DNA of 42,337 nucleotides from an uncultured Bacteroidales bacterium (GTDB lineage: Bacteria; Bacteroidota; Bacteroidia; Bacteroidales; Bacteroidaceae): assembly GCA_902768125.1 (NCBI GenBank), contig CACXKA010000017.1:1-42337 (forward strand). Direction: 5' to 3'. The notes below the pieces were generated by a model, which was not told the origin of the DNA, searched no databases, and saw only the letters and a program-made list of their open reading frames with translations. Made by a program: the position numbers and the translations under genes. Each line of letters opens with the position of its first letter. Position 1 is the stretch's first letter. Below are positions 30,363 through 38,257 of this stretch, piece after piece.

Positions 30363-33275
30363 TCAGTACCACTGGATGGAACTGGAGTAGCTGGATTTCT
30401 TGTCGTACTTGAGGGCATCAGTGAGGGTGCTGGCATTTGCACGCAGGGAAATGTGGTAGCTGGTGTAGATACCAAACACGAGTCCACAGGAGATGTTGAA
30501 ACAGTGCATGTCACGTGAGATGTTCACTGTGGTCATGGATATCTTCTTCGTGGTGAAGTCCCATCCAGAGGCGAAATTACAGTTCCAGTTGCTTGCCAGC
30601 TTCAGGTTGCCTGAGAAGTTCAGGTTCTGGGTGAAGGAGTAGGGGTAGCGCATGGTCTTCACGTTGATGTCCTTGCTCCTGTCTTCGTACATGGTGAGAC
30701 CATACGACACTGTGAATGACCACGGCATCTGGAACCTCATATACCCATCAGCATCCAATCCATCGGGCGATTCATTCTTCTTTTTCTTACCACGCTTGCC
30801 AGTACCGTCGATGTTGGTCTCCAAGTCATCCAAATCCTCTTCTTCATCATCTTCTGCGTTGATGTCCTCCGTTTCATCTTCCAATTCGTTCCCTCGTCCA
30901 AAGAGTTTCATGAGTCCCTCCTTCCATTTCCTGAGGGTCTGGTTGTTGAAAGTGTACGAAAGGTTCTTCGACATACCTTGGAAACGTCCCCAACGTCCAT
31001 AGGACCATTCTGTTCTGTCGCCCACCACCACGTTGCCATTCTTGTCAAACTCATAAGCATAAGTCATGAACACGGCACTCATGTTGAAAGTGGCTTTTCC
31101 CCATTTCAGACGCAGGCGAGTGGAGAGGTTCGACCACGGCTGGCGTTCTGCTGCCATATTGTAGGAGATGGATGCACCCAACTCGTCTATGATGCTGATT
31201 TTCTTGAGGGAGTCGTTCTTGCCTACGATTTTTGCCTCCACGTTGTTGGAGAGGCTGAAGCTGACGGCTCCCGTCTTGCCAACGCTGGGTGTGCCATAGA
31301 GCGAACCCGTGTAGGGAGAGTAGGGCACTTGTGTGACATTTCCTTCCTCATCTGTTTTCGTGTAAGTCTTCCAGTAGCCATATCTGCTGTCTCCGAAGTC
31401 GGGCGCATAGCTGAAGCTGACGGAAGGTGTGATCACGTGACGCACCATGTTCAGTTTGCTTCCAAACACTTTGGGATTGGGTTTGTAGAAACCATAGAGC
31501 TTGGTGTTGGCGGTGAGGGACAAGTTGTAGTCGAACACACGGTTGAAGCCATAGATGGTGTCACGCACCACTTTGTTGCCTCCTTCGTCCCAACTTTGGA
31601 TGACCTTATTGGTGTACCAACGCTCCGTGTAGTTGAGCATCGGAGTGATGTTGATGTATTTCAGGATGTTGAAAGACGCAGAGATAGGAATGTTGTGCTT
31701 CATACCGTTCTTCCAGTCCTTCACGAGGGACGATTTCAGCAGTTTGTCCTCCTTCGTGGTGATGGAGTTGGAGAGCGTACCCGTATATTTCAGACTAATT
31801 TTCTCATACCAGCGTTCCTTGCCCACAGCCACCTTGCGTTTGAAAGGATAGAACGTGGAGAGTGACCACGACATCGACGGGAAGGTTAATGCAATGGTGG
31901 AGTCACGCATGTTCTGCGAGATGTTCATGGAACTGGACAAAGAGAGTCCTATCTTGCGGAAATTGTGGGAATAGCTGACAGAAGAGGTGCGTGTGCTCTG
32001 CGAGTAGGAGGTGGGGTTGTAGAGCGATGAGAGATTGTTCTTCTCGTAAGATTGTGTGGCGAAGTTCACACTGGCAGAGAAAGAACTATTGGGGGATGAC
32101 TTAGGGTCTGTTCGATGACTCCATTGCACCTTGAAGTTCTTCTGCACACTATAGTCGGGCATGTTCTTCTCACCATCCTTGGTCACCTGATAGTTGAAGT
32201 AGAAGTTGCCAGAATATTTGTAGCGCTTCTTGTATGTGGTCTGTGCACCCACACCCCACGAACCCTTGGTGAAGATTTCGCCTGTCACCTTCAAGTCCAT
32301 GTAGTCGCTGATGGCAAAGTAATAGCCACCATCGCGTAAATAGAAACCTCGGGTGAACTCATCACCATAGGTGGGCATGATGAAACCGCTGGAATAGGTG
32401 CTCGTGATGGGGAAATAGGCGAAGGGGACAGCCAAAGGAAGTGGCACGTCCTCCACCACCAACCAGGCTGGACCAGAGAACACGTTCTTGCCCGGACGCA
32501 CCTTGGCACGTGACATACGGATATAGAAATGTGGGTGTTCCTCATCACAGGTGGTGTATGTGCCACCACGTAGATAATACACGCCCTCAGAATCTTTCTT
32601 GGATTGTTCGGAAGTGAGGAAACCATCTTCCTGTTCCGTGTAGATATTGGTGATGAAGCCTTTCTTCGTCTTGAAGTTATAGGACATCGTCTCTGTCTTG
32701 TACTCGTCGCTTCCTTCCTTGAACACGGGTTTGCCATACATGTTGCCAATGGAGTCGAGTCCATAGGTGGCATAGACAGTGGAGCTGTCCATGTTCATGT
32801 GGATGTTCTCTGAAGTGAGGTTGATGTTTTGGTACTTCACATCAGCATTGCCATACAGATAAGCGGTTTTGGTGCCCATGAAGAATGTCATGGAGTCCTT
32901 GGCAGTATAGACCACAGGGGCATCGAGGGCGCTCTTCTTCTGTGTCCTGCGGATGGAATCCTCAGCAGCAGCCACAGAGTCGTTCCATTGGATGGCTTTC
33001 GACTTGTTAGGCTCTATGCCATGCTCTCGATCAAAACGTGCTTTGAGGGAATCGAGGTTGAGAAGCAAGGAATCGGACTCAGACAACGGGGTGCTGATGC
33101 TCGTGCTGTCAGGCACTTCTTCGCTTTGAATGTCGAAGGTGTCCATGTCGGTACTGTCAACAGCATGATGGTCGACAATCTGAGGTGATATGCCGACCAA
33201 TGGGAAGTTGAAAGCCGTCGTGGAAAGTACGGTAATGAGTACGAGAAAAAACGCTATGAACCTTTGACTTCTCAT
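30363..33275 (-). CDS. LptD-like outer membrane LPS-assembly protein
   Basis: The 970-aa protein has an N-terminal hydrophobic segment (1-25), then an OstA-like beta-jellyroll region (about 135-235, TAKDSMTFFMGTKTAYLYGNADVKY and LTSENIHMNMDSSTVYATYG) and a large C-terminal beta-barrel (about 290-970) with alternating aromatic strands and a terminal strand ending in Ser-Ile-Gln-Trp-Tyr. This is the LptD arrangement: LPS insertion into the outer leaflet. A very acidic insert (Glu/Asp-rich, about 820-860) followed by a Lys-rich run lies in a loop of the barrel. Bacteroidetes LptDs are divergent, so the assignment rests on architecture. Its promoter box ends 10 nt before the ATG, giving an almost leaderless mRNA. 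First gene of the operon. Confidence 0.85.
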   Translation of the reverse strand: MRSQRFIAFFLVLITVLSTTAFNFPLVGISPQIVDHHAVDSTDMDTFDIQSEEVPDSTSISTPLSESDSLLLNLDSLKARFDREHGIEPNKSKAIQWNDSVAAAEDSIRRTQKKSALDAPVVYTAKDSMTFFMGTKTAYLYGNADVKYQNINLTSENIHMNMDSSTVYATYGLDSIGNMYGKPVFKEGSDEYKTETMSYNFKTKKGFITNIYTEQEDGFLTSEQSKKDSEGVYYLRGGTYTTCDEEHPHFYIRMSRAKVRPGKNVFSGPAWLVVEDVPLPLAVPFAYFPITSTYSSGFIMPTYGDEFTRGFYLRDGGYYFAISDYMDLKVTGEIFTKGSWGVGAQTTYKKRYKYSGNFYFNYQVTKDGEKNMPDYSVQKNFKVQWSHRTDPKSSPNSSFSASVNFATQSYEKNNLSSLYNPTSYSQSTRTSSVSYSHNFRKIGLSLSSSMNISQNMRDSTIALTFPSMSWSLSTFYPFKRKVAVGKERWYEKISLKYTGTLSNSITTKEDKLLKSSLVKDWKNGMKHNIPISASFNILKYINITPMLNYTERWYTNKVIQSWDEGGNKVVRDTIYGFNRVFDYNLSLTANTKLYGFYKPNPKVFGSKLNMVRHVITPSVSFSYAPDFGDSRYGYWKTYTKTDEEGNVTQVPYSPYTGSLYGTPSVGKTGAVSFSLSNNVEAKIVGKNDSLKKISIIDELGASISYNMAAERQPWSNLSTRLRLKWGKATFNMSAVFMTYAYEFDKNGNVVVGDRTEWSYGRWGRFQGMSKNLSYTFNNQTLRKWKEGLMKLFGRGNELEDETEDINAEDDEEEDLDDLETNIDGTGKRGKKKKNESPDGLDADGYMRFQMPWSFTVSYGLTMYEDRSKDINVKTMRYPYSFTQNLNFSGNLKLASNWNCNFASGWDFTTKKISMTTVNISRDMHCFNISCGLVFGIYTSYHISLRANASTLTDALKYDKKSSYSSSIQWY

Positions 33276-33285
33276 AAAACGGGGG

Positions 33286-33293
33286 CAAAGGTA
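33286..33293 (-). promoter_or_regulatory. -7 element of the lptD-ruvX-def operon
   Basis: Minus-strand TACCTTTG followed by CCCCCG, 10 nt before the ATG. No -33 TTTG was seen at the usual distance (region A/T-rich). Confidence 0.6.
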
Positions 33294-33340
33294 CGACTTT
33301 TTCGGGAAATAATCGGTATATTTATTTTAATAAATACTAA

Positions 33341-33877
33341 TTACCCGAACCTTTTAGACCATTTAACGAATCGTTCCACTCCATCGTCGCCAAATTTGGA
33401 GAGGGAACGGATGGCTTGCTCCAGCGTCTTTTCTGTGGTGAGTTTGGTCTTTGAGAAGAATTTGTCGGCATAGCAGACGATTTGTTCCTCGATGGTTTCT
33501 GGCAACAAATCCTGATGGGGAACAGGTAAGTTCTGCCTTTCTATTTCTTGCAAGGAAAGACCTGCTCCTGTATGTCTCTCACACACTCTGGCATGACGAG
33601 GGAAACCCTCTGCACGAAGCAATTCTGCCCCAATGGGACCATGACAAATGTAAGGTTCTTTGCCAAAGCAATAGATGCCTGCTGCATCGCATCGGAAAAT
33701 GCCGATGTCGTGCAACATCGATGCTTCTTCCACAAACTGACGGTCTGCATTCAGTTCGGGGTGCTGATCCACAATGGCAAGTGCCTTGTCTGCCACTTTT
33801 CGGCTGTGCACCATCAGGATGTGCTTCAGCTCGTTGTCCTCTGGGTAATATTTGTCAATGATGGCTTGGTAGTTCAT
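33341..33877 (-). CDS. HD-domain phosphohydrolase
   Basis: The 178-aa protein has the HD metal motif: HSRKVADKAL (His24 region) and ASMLHDIGIF (His-Asp, about 52-61), then HGPIGAELLRAEGF (about 79-92) and a further HTGAG (about 101-105) as metal or substrate ligands. Such proteins hydrolyse nucleotides or phosphodiesters; the substrate here is unknown. The start codon overlaps the tRNA-methyltransferase stop in ATGA (4 nt), so translation is coupled. It is the last gene of uxaC-trmN6-HD. Confidence 0.88.
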   Translation of the reverse strand: MNYQAIIDKYYPEDNELKHILMVHSRKVADKALAIVDQHPELNADRQFVEEASMLHDIGIFRCDAAGIYCFGKEPYICHGPIGAELLRAEGFPRHARVCERHTGAGLSLQEIERQNLPVPHQDLLPETIEEQIVCYADKFFSKTKLTTEKTLEQAIRSLSKFGDDGVERFVKWSKRFG

Positions 33878-34593
33878 AGATAGAAGTCTTGCGTTAATTG
33901 TGCGTATTCAGGAGAATGGTTATTATTGGCATCGTAGAGCGTCAGCGTGTTGGTCTCTGAAGGCAGTATTTTCATGCTGAACTCCAGCAGCACCCGATTG
34001 AAGGGTTTTCTTTCTGTGGAACGGATGTTCAGACGACGAGTCAAGTAGAGTTTGTTCGCCACACAAATGCTGATGAAATTGGAGGCACTTTGGTGGGGAA
34101 TGATGACACAAAAAAGTCCCTCTTCCGTCAATAATTTTGCAGCATTTTCAACCAAGGTTTCGAAGGGCAAGGACGTGGTGTGACGCGCTTTATCTCTCGC
34201 TGGATTACCACCTAAAGTATCTTCTGTATAAAATGGTGGATTTGAAACGATTAAATCAAATTGGTTAGAGAAAGAGTTGATGTCCGAAAAATCTTGTTTC
34301 TCTATCGAAATTCGTGCCTTGAGAGGCGTGCTTTCCACGTTCTCTTTTGCCTGCTCCAGAGAAGCCTCGTCAATGTCAATTCCCACGATGTTGGCAGCAG
34401 GAAATCGTTGTGCCATCATCAAGGCAATCAACCCTGTTCCTGTACCCACATCCAATATCTTGAATGGGGTGGAAATCGTGTTGAGAATTGAGCCTGCCCA
34501 CGCCCCAAGCAACACACCATCCGTCCCGACCTTCATGGCAGAACGGTCGTGGCGAATGGTGAATTGTTTGAAACGAAAATCGGGAGTGGCCAA
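33874..34593 (-). CDS. trmN6: tRNA1(Val) (adenine(37)-N6)-methyltransferase
   Basis: Methylates A37 of tRNA1(Val) (YfiC/TrmN6). The 239-aa Rossmann-fold enzyme begins FRFKQFTIRHDRSAMKVGTDGVLLGAW (about 6-32), the typical family entry, then the SAM motif ILDVGTGTGLIALMMAQR (about 47-64), the acidic residue GIDIDE (about 71-76) and the adenine-methyltransferase motif SNPPFY (about 114-119). It shares 4 nt with the HD gene downstream and lies 31 nt from uxaC. Confidence 0.94.
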   Translation of the reverse strand: MATPDFRFKQFTIRHDRSAMKVGTDGVLLGAWAGSILNTISTPFKILDVGTGTGLIALMMAQRFPAANIVGIDIDEASLEQAKENVESTPLKARISIEKQDFSDINSFSNQFDLIVSNPPFYTEDTLGGNPARDKARHTTSLPFETLVENAAKLLTEEGLFCVIIPHQSASNFISICVANKLYLTRRLNIRSTERKPFNRVLLEFSMKILPSETNTLTLYDANNNHSPEYAQLTQDFYL

Positions 34594-34596
34594 GGG

Positions 34597-34620
34597 CGTT
34601 TACTGTTTACAGTTTAGTGG
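34597..34620. repeat. Period-7 spacer repeat between uxaC and trmN6
   Basis: GCGTTTA, CTGTTTA, CAGTTTA, then GTGG: three units in the 31-nt spacer, matching the pattern in other operon gaps of this window. Confidence 0.5.
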
Positions 34621-34624
34621 CTGG

Positions 34625-36043
34625 TTAGAACTGGAAATAGTTCTTGGCGTTGTTGTAGGAGATGTCCTCAATCATCTGGTTGACACGCTCAGCCTCATAG
34701 CCAACGTATGGCACTTCGCCGTTCTCGATGTCTGTGGCGACGAGGTTGCAGAGAATGCGACGGAAATACTCGTGGCGAGGGTAGGAGAGGAAAGAGCGAG
34801 AGTCTGTGAGCATACCCACGAAACGACTCAGCAATCCAAGCAATGAGAGGGCATTCATCTGCTTCGTCATGCCGTCTTTCTGGTCGAGGAACCACCAACC
34901 TGAACCCCACTGAATCTTGCCAGGGATAGAACCATCTTGGAAGTTGCCCAACATCGTCGCAAGCACCTCGTTGGCACAAGGATTGAGGTTGTAGAGGATG
35001 GTCTTTGCCAGTTTTCCTTCTGCATTCAGACGGTCGAGGAACTTCGAGCACTTCTTGGCAGTGTTGAATTCACCGATGGAATCGAAACCTGTGTCAGGAC
35101 CGATCAACTTGAACATCTTGGAGTTGTTGTCGCGAATGGCACCATAGTGGAACTGCTGTGCCCATCCTGCCTCAGCATCCTGCACGCCAAAGATGAACAT
35201 CATGGCAGACTTGAACTTCAGGATTTCCTCTTGGGTGAGTTCCTTGCCACCATACACCTTGTCGAAAATCGCCTTGATTTCTGCCTCAGTGTAGTCTTCT
35301 GCATAGAATTCCTCAATGCCGTGGTCGGAGAGTTTGCAACCCATAGACGCAAAGAAATCGTGACGTGCCTGAATGGCATCGATGTAATCGTTGAAGTTAT
35401 TGATAGACTTGCCACTCACTTCAGAAAGCTTGTCCACGTATGCCTTGAAGTTGGCTGGCACTTCCACAGCCATCGCTTTGTCTGGACGCCAAGTGGGCAG
35501 CATCTTGGTTTCCATCGTGGGGTCAGCAGCCACTTGCTTGTGGTATTCCAAAGAATCCACAGGATCATCCGTCGTGCAGACCACCTTCACGTTGTAGTGC
35601 TTCATCAAGCCGCGTGGCGTGAACTTGGGGTCGCTCTTGATTTGTTCGTTGCATTCATCGTAAATCTCACGGGCATTCTCTGGATTCAAGGTCTTGTCGA
35701 TGCCAAAAGCAGTCTTCAATTCCAAGTGAGTCCAGTGATAGAGTGGATTGCGGAACGTGTAGGGAACGGTCTCAGCCCACTTCTCGAACTTCTCCCAGTC
35801 AGAAGTGTCCTTGCCTGTGCAGAAACGCTCAGCCACACCATTGCTGCGCATGGCTCTCCACTTGTAGTGGTCGCCACCCAGCCAAATCTGCGTGATGGAT
35901 TCAAAACGCTTGTTCTCAGCCACCATCTGTGGCACCAAATGACAATGATAGTCGATGATCGGCATCTTTGCCGCATGTTCGTGATACAACTTCTGTGCAG
36001 TTTCACTCTGCAACAGGAAGTTTTCGTCCATAAAAGGTTTCAT
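34625..36043 (-). CDS. uxaC: Glucuronate/uronate isomerase
   Basis: Isomerises D-glucuronate to D-fructuronate and D-galacturonate to D-tagaturonate, the first step of hexuronate (pectin, glucuronide) use. The 472-aa length is normal. Landmarks are the metal-binding IDYHCHLVP segment (about 30-38), SITQIWLGGDHYKWRAMRSNG (about 49-69), the GKDTSDWEKFEKWAETVPYTFRNPLYHWTHLEL stretch (about 77-109) and VVCTTDDPVDSLEYH (about 153-167). No other uronate genes lie in the window; downstream are tRNA and phosphohydrolase genes, so the operon is mixed. Promoter at 36080-36113. Confidence 0.96.
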   Translation of the reverse strand: MKPFMDENFLLQSETAQKLYHEHAAKMPIIDYHCHLVPQMVAENKRFESITQIWLGGDHYKWRAMRSNGVAERFCTGKDTSDWEKFEKWAETVPYTFRNPLYHWTHLELKTAFGIDKTLNPENAREIYDECNEQIKSDPKFTPRGLMKHYNVKVVCTTDDPVDSLEYHKQVAADPTMETKMLPTWRPDKAMAVEVPANFKAYVDKLSEVSGKSINNFNDYIDAIQARHDFFASMGCKLSDHGIEEFYAEDYTEAEIKAIFDKVYGGKELTQEEILKFKSAMMFIFGVQDAEAGWAQQFHYGAIRDNNSKMFKLIGPDTGFDSIGEFNTAKKCSKFLDRLNAEGKLAKTILYNLNPCANEVLATMLGNFQDGSIPGKIQWGSGWWFLDQKDGMTKQMNALSLLGLLSRFVGMLTDSRSFLSYPRHEYFRRILCNLVATDIENGEVPYVGYEAERVNQMIEDISYNNAKNYFQF

Positions 36044-36079
36044 GAATGATAAATTGTTTGGTTAAATGTTTTGTTGTTG

Positions 36080-36113
36080 CAAATGTAGGGATTTTTTTCT
36101 CGCCTCGCAAAAA
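36080..36113 (-). promoter_or_regulatory. Promoter for uxaC
   Basis: Minus-strand TACATTTG (36080-36087) with TTTG (36110-36113) 22 nt upstream, about 36 nt before the ATG. Confidence 0.6.
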
Positions 36114-36152
36114 AATGGGCAAAAACCTTCTCCAATGGGCTGTAAAAGCATG

Positions 36153-36184
36153 GAAGGCGCCTCATTTCACAATGAGACGCCTTC
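36153..36184. terminator. Stem-loop between uxaC and glnS promoters
   Basis: Stem GAAGGCG-CTCATT / AATGAG-CGCCTTC with loop TCAC and one mismatch. On the plus strand it is followed by ATTTTCCTTT, on the minus strand by CATGCTTTTAC. It does not end any annotated gene, since both neighbours diverge from here. It may close a small minus-strand RNA starting near 36240 or be an interspersed hairpin. Confidence 0.6.
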
Positions 36185-36244
36185 ATTTTCCTTTAGTAGG
36201 TACTAGTTTCTAAGGTAAAAAGATTGTTTTCAGGATAACGATGG

Positions 36245-36274
36245 CAAAGTTAGGGCTTATTTTTGAATAAACAA
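36245..36274 (-). promoter_or_regulatory. Extra minus-strand promoter in the uxaC-glnS gap
   Basis: Minus-strand TAACTTTG (36245-36252) with TTG (36272-36274) 19 nt upstream. It points toward uxaC but lies 200 nt away with the hairpin between, so it would drive either a short RNA of about 90-100 nt or a long, attenuated uxaC leader. Confidence 0.5.
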
Positions 36275-36360
36275 GTTTTAATAAATGTGTTTTTCAACAT
36301 AAATCACGTTTTTTCGCCATTTTTATGGGAGAACATGATGGAAACAAGGAAAATTTGTAG

Positions 36361-36368
36361 TAATTTTG
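36361..36368 (+). promoter_or_regulatory. -7 element for glnS
   Basis: TAATTTTG followed by CAGCC, about 100 nt before the glnS ATG. No clear -33 at the usual spacing. The 100-nt leader shows no obvious riboswitch. Confidence 0.45.
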
Positions 36369-36469
36369 CAGCCAATAAGGAAGTGGATGACACATCTTTT
36401 ATATTTAAAGAACAGAAATGACGTGGGAATACGCCCGCGTTGGAATACAATCATTAGAAACAAGTTGAC

Positions 36470-38251
36470 ATGAGTGTAGAAAACACAGAAGAGTTGAAGG
36501 TTGATGAGGGCAGGAAAGAGTCCCTCAACTTTATTGAAGAGCAGCTGGTGAAAGATTTGGCTGAAGGTAAAAACGGAGGAAGGATGCAGACGCGCTTTCC
36601 CCCTGAACCTAATGGCTATCTGCATATTGGACACGCCAAGGCAATCGCCTTGGATTTCGGTTTGGCTCAGAAGCATGGAGGTGTTTGCAACCTTCGTATG
36701 GACGACACGAATCCTCAGAAGGAGGACACAGAATACGTGGAAGCCATCAAGCGCGACATTGAGTGGTTGGGCTTCAAATGGGGCAACATCTACTATGCCA
36801 GCGACTATTTCCAGAAACTTTGGGACTTTGCCGTTGCGCTGATCAAGCAGGGCAAAGCCTATATCGACGAGCAGACCTCTGAGCAGATTGCCGAGCAGAA
36901 GGGCACGCCCACACAGCCTGGCACCAATTCGCCTTATCGCGACCGTCCTGTTGAGGAGAGCTTGCGTTTGTTCGAGGAAATGAACTCAGGCAACATGGAG
37001 CCTGGCAAGATGGTGCTGCGTGCCAAGATTGACATGGCAAGCCCCAACATGCATTTCCGCGACCCCATCTTGTATCGTGTGCTGAATATGCCTCATTGGC
37101 GTACAGGCAACAAGTGGAATGCCTATCCCATGTATGATTTCACACATGGACAGTGCGACTATTGGGAGGGCGTGACCCACTCATGGTGCACCCTGGAGTT
37201 TGTCAGCCACCGTCCACTCTACGATCTCTTTGTCGATTGGGCAAAGGAAGTGGATGAAAACGACCATCCGATGGACGACAACCGTCCTCGTCAGACAGAG
37301 TTCAACAAATTGAACCTCACCCATATCTTGCTCTCGAAGCGTAACCTCCTCATCCTCGTGAAAGAGGGGGTTGTCAAGGGTTGGGACGACCCTCGCATGC
37401 CGACCATCTGTGGATTCCGTCGTCGTGGCTACAGCCCTGAAGGAATTCTTGCGTTCATCGACAAGATTGGCTACACCAAGTTCGATGCGCTCAACCAGAT
37501 GTCACTCTTCGAGTCCGCTGTGCGTGACGACCTCAACAAGCGTGCCCTGCGTGTCAGTGCCGTCATCAATCCTGTGAAATTGGTCATCACCAACTTCCCT
37601 GAGGGAGAGACAGAGGTGTATCATGCCATCAACAATCCTGAGAACGAGGCAGATGGAACCCACGAGATTGAGTTCAGCCGTGAGTTGTGGATTGAGCGTG
37701 ACGACTTCATGGAAGATGCACCCAAGAAATTCTTCCGTCTGGGACCTGGCAAACAGGTGCGTCTGAAGAATTCCTACATCATCCAGTGTCCTGAGAACAT
37801 CGAAGACTGCGTGGTGAAGGATGCCGATGGCAACATCGTGGAGATTCATGCTGAATTGATTCCTGAAACCAAGACAGGTCAGGCACACAGCGACATGAAG
37901 ATCAAGGGTAAGACCATCCATTGGGTGAGCTGCAAGCATTGCCTTGAGGCAGAGGTGCGCAACTACGACCGTCTGTGGATGGTGGAGAATCCTCGTGATG
38001 AAGTGGCGAACTACTCCAAGGAACATGGCGACGTGCGTGGAATCGAGGCGATGCGTCCGTTCCTCAATCCCAACAGCCTTGAGACCAAGAAAGCATACGT
38101 GGAGAAGTGGCTTGCCACCCGCAAGCCCATGGACTACCTGCAGTTCCAGCGCATTGGTTATTACAATGTGGACCTCGACTCCACACCCGAGCATCTGGTG
38201 TTCAACCGCACTGTCGGCTTGACGGATGCATGGAAGAAAATCAACAAGTAA
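36470..38251 (+). CDS. glnS: Glutaminyl-tRNA synthetase
   Basis: Charges tRNA-Gln with glutamine. The 593-aa class I synthetase has the HIGH motif in RFPPEPNGYLHIGHAKAI (about 42-59), the ATP/amino-acid pocket VCNLRMDDTNPQKEDTEYVEAI (about 75-96), GVTHSWCTLEFVSHRPLYD (about 235-253) and a KMSKS-type loop LLSKRN (about 287-292), followed by two C-terminal anticodon-binding beta-barrels (about 350-560). It lies 6 nt before the TPR gene. The N-terminal acidic extension of about 35 residues is short and needs no special explanation. Confidence 0.97.
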   Translation: MSVENTEELKVDEGRKESLNFIEEQLVKDLAEGKNGGRMQTRFPPEPNGYLHIGHAKAIALDFGLAQKHGGVCNLRMDDTNPQKEDTEYVEAIKRDIEWLGFKWGNIYYASDYFQKLWDFAVALIKQGKAYIDEQTSEQIAEQKGTPTQPGTNSPYRDRPVEESLRLFEEMNSGNMEPGKMVLRAKIDMASPNMHFRDPILYRVLNMPHWRTGNKWNAYPMYDFTHGQCDYWEGVTHSWCTLEFVSHRPLYDLFVDWAKEVDENDHPMDDNRPRQTEFNKLNLTHILLSKRNLLILVKEGVVKGWDDPRMPTICGFRRRGYSPEGILAFIDKIGYTKFDALNQMSLFESAVRDDLNKRALRVSAVINPVKLVITNFPEGETEVYHAINNPENEADGTHEIEFSRELWIERDDFMEDAPKKFFRLGPGKQVRLKNSYIIQCPENIEDCVVKDADGNIVEIHAELIPETKTGQAHSDMKIKGKTIHWVSCKHCLEAEVRNYDRLWMVENPRDEVANYSKEHGDVRGIEAMRPFLNPNSLETKKAYVEKWLATRKPMDYLQFQRIGYYNVDLDSTPEHLVFNRTVGLTDAWKKINK

Positions 38252-38257
38252 TCCTTC

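Noticed and set aside
34937-36049. Plus-strand frame (370 codons) opposite uxaC
   Set aside because: Antisense to uxaC, whose motifs are clear; Val/His-rich composition typical of a shadow.
36140-36185. Small protein frame starting at the minus-strand ATG in the hairpin
   Set aside because: The frame runs through the hairpin and the uxaC promoter to the uxaC start region; no ribosome binding site and no resemblance to a protein family.
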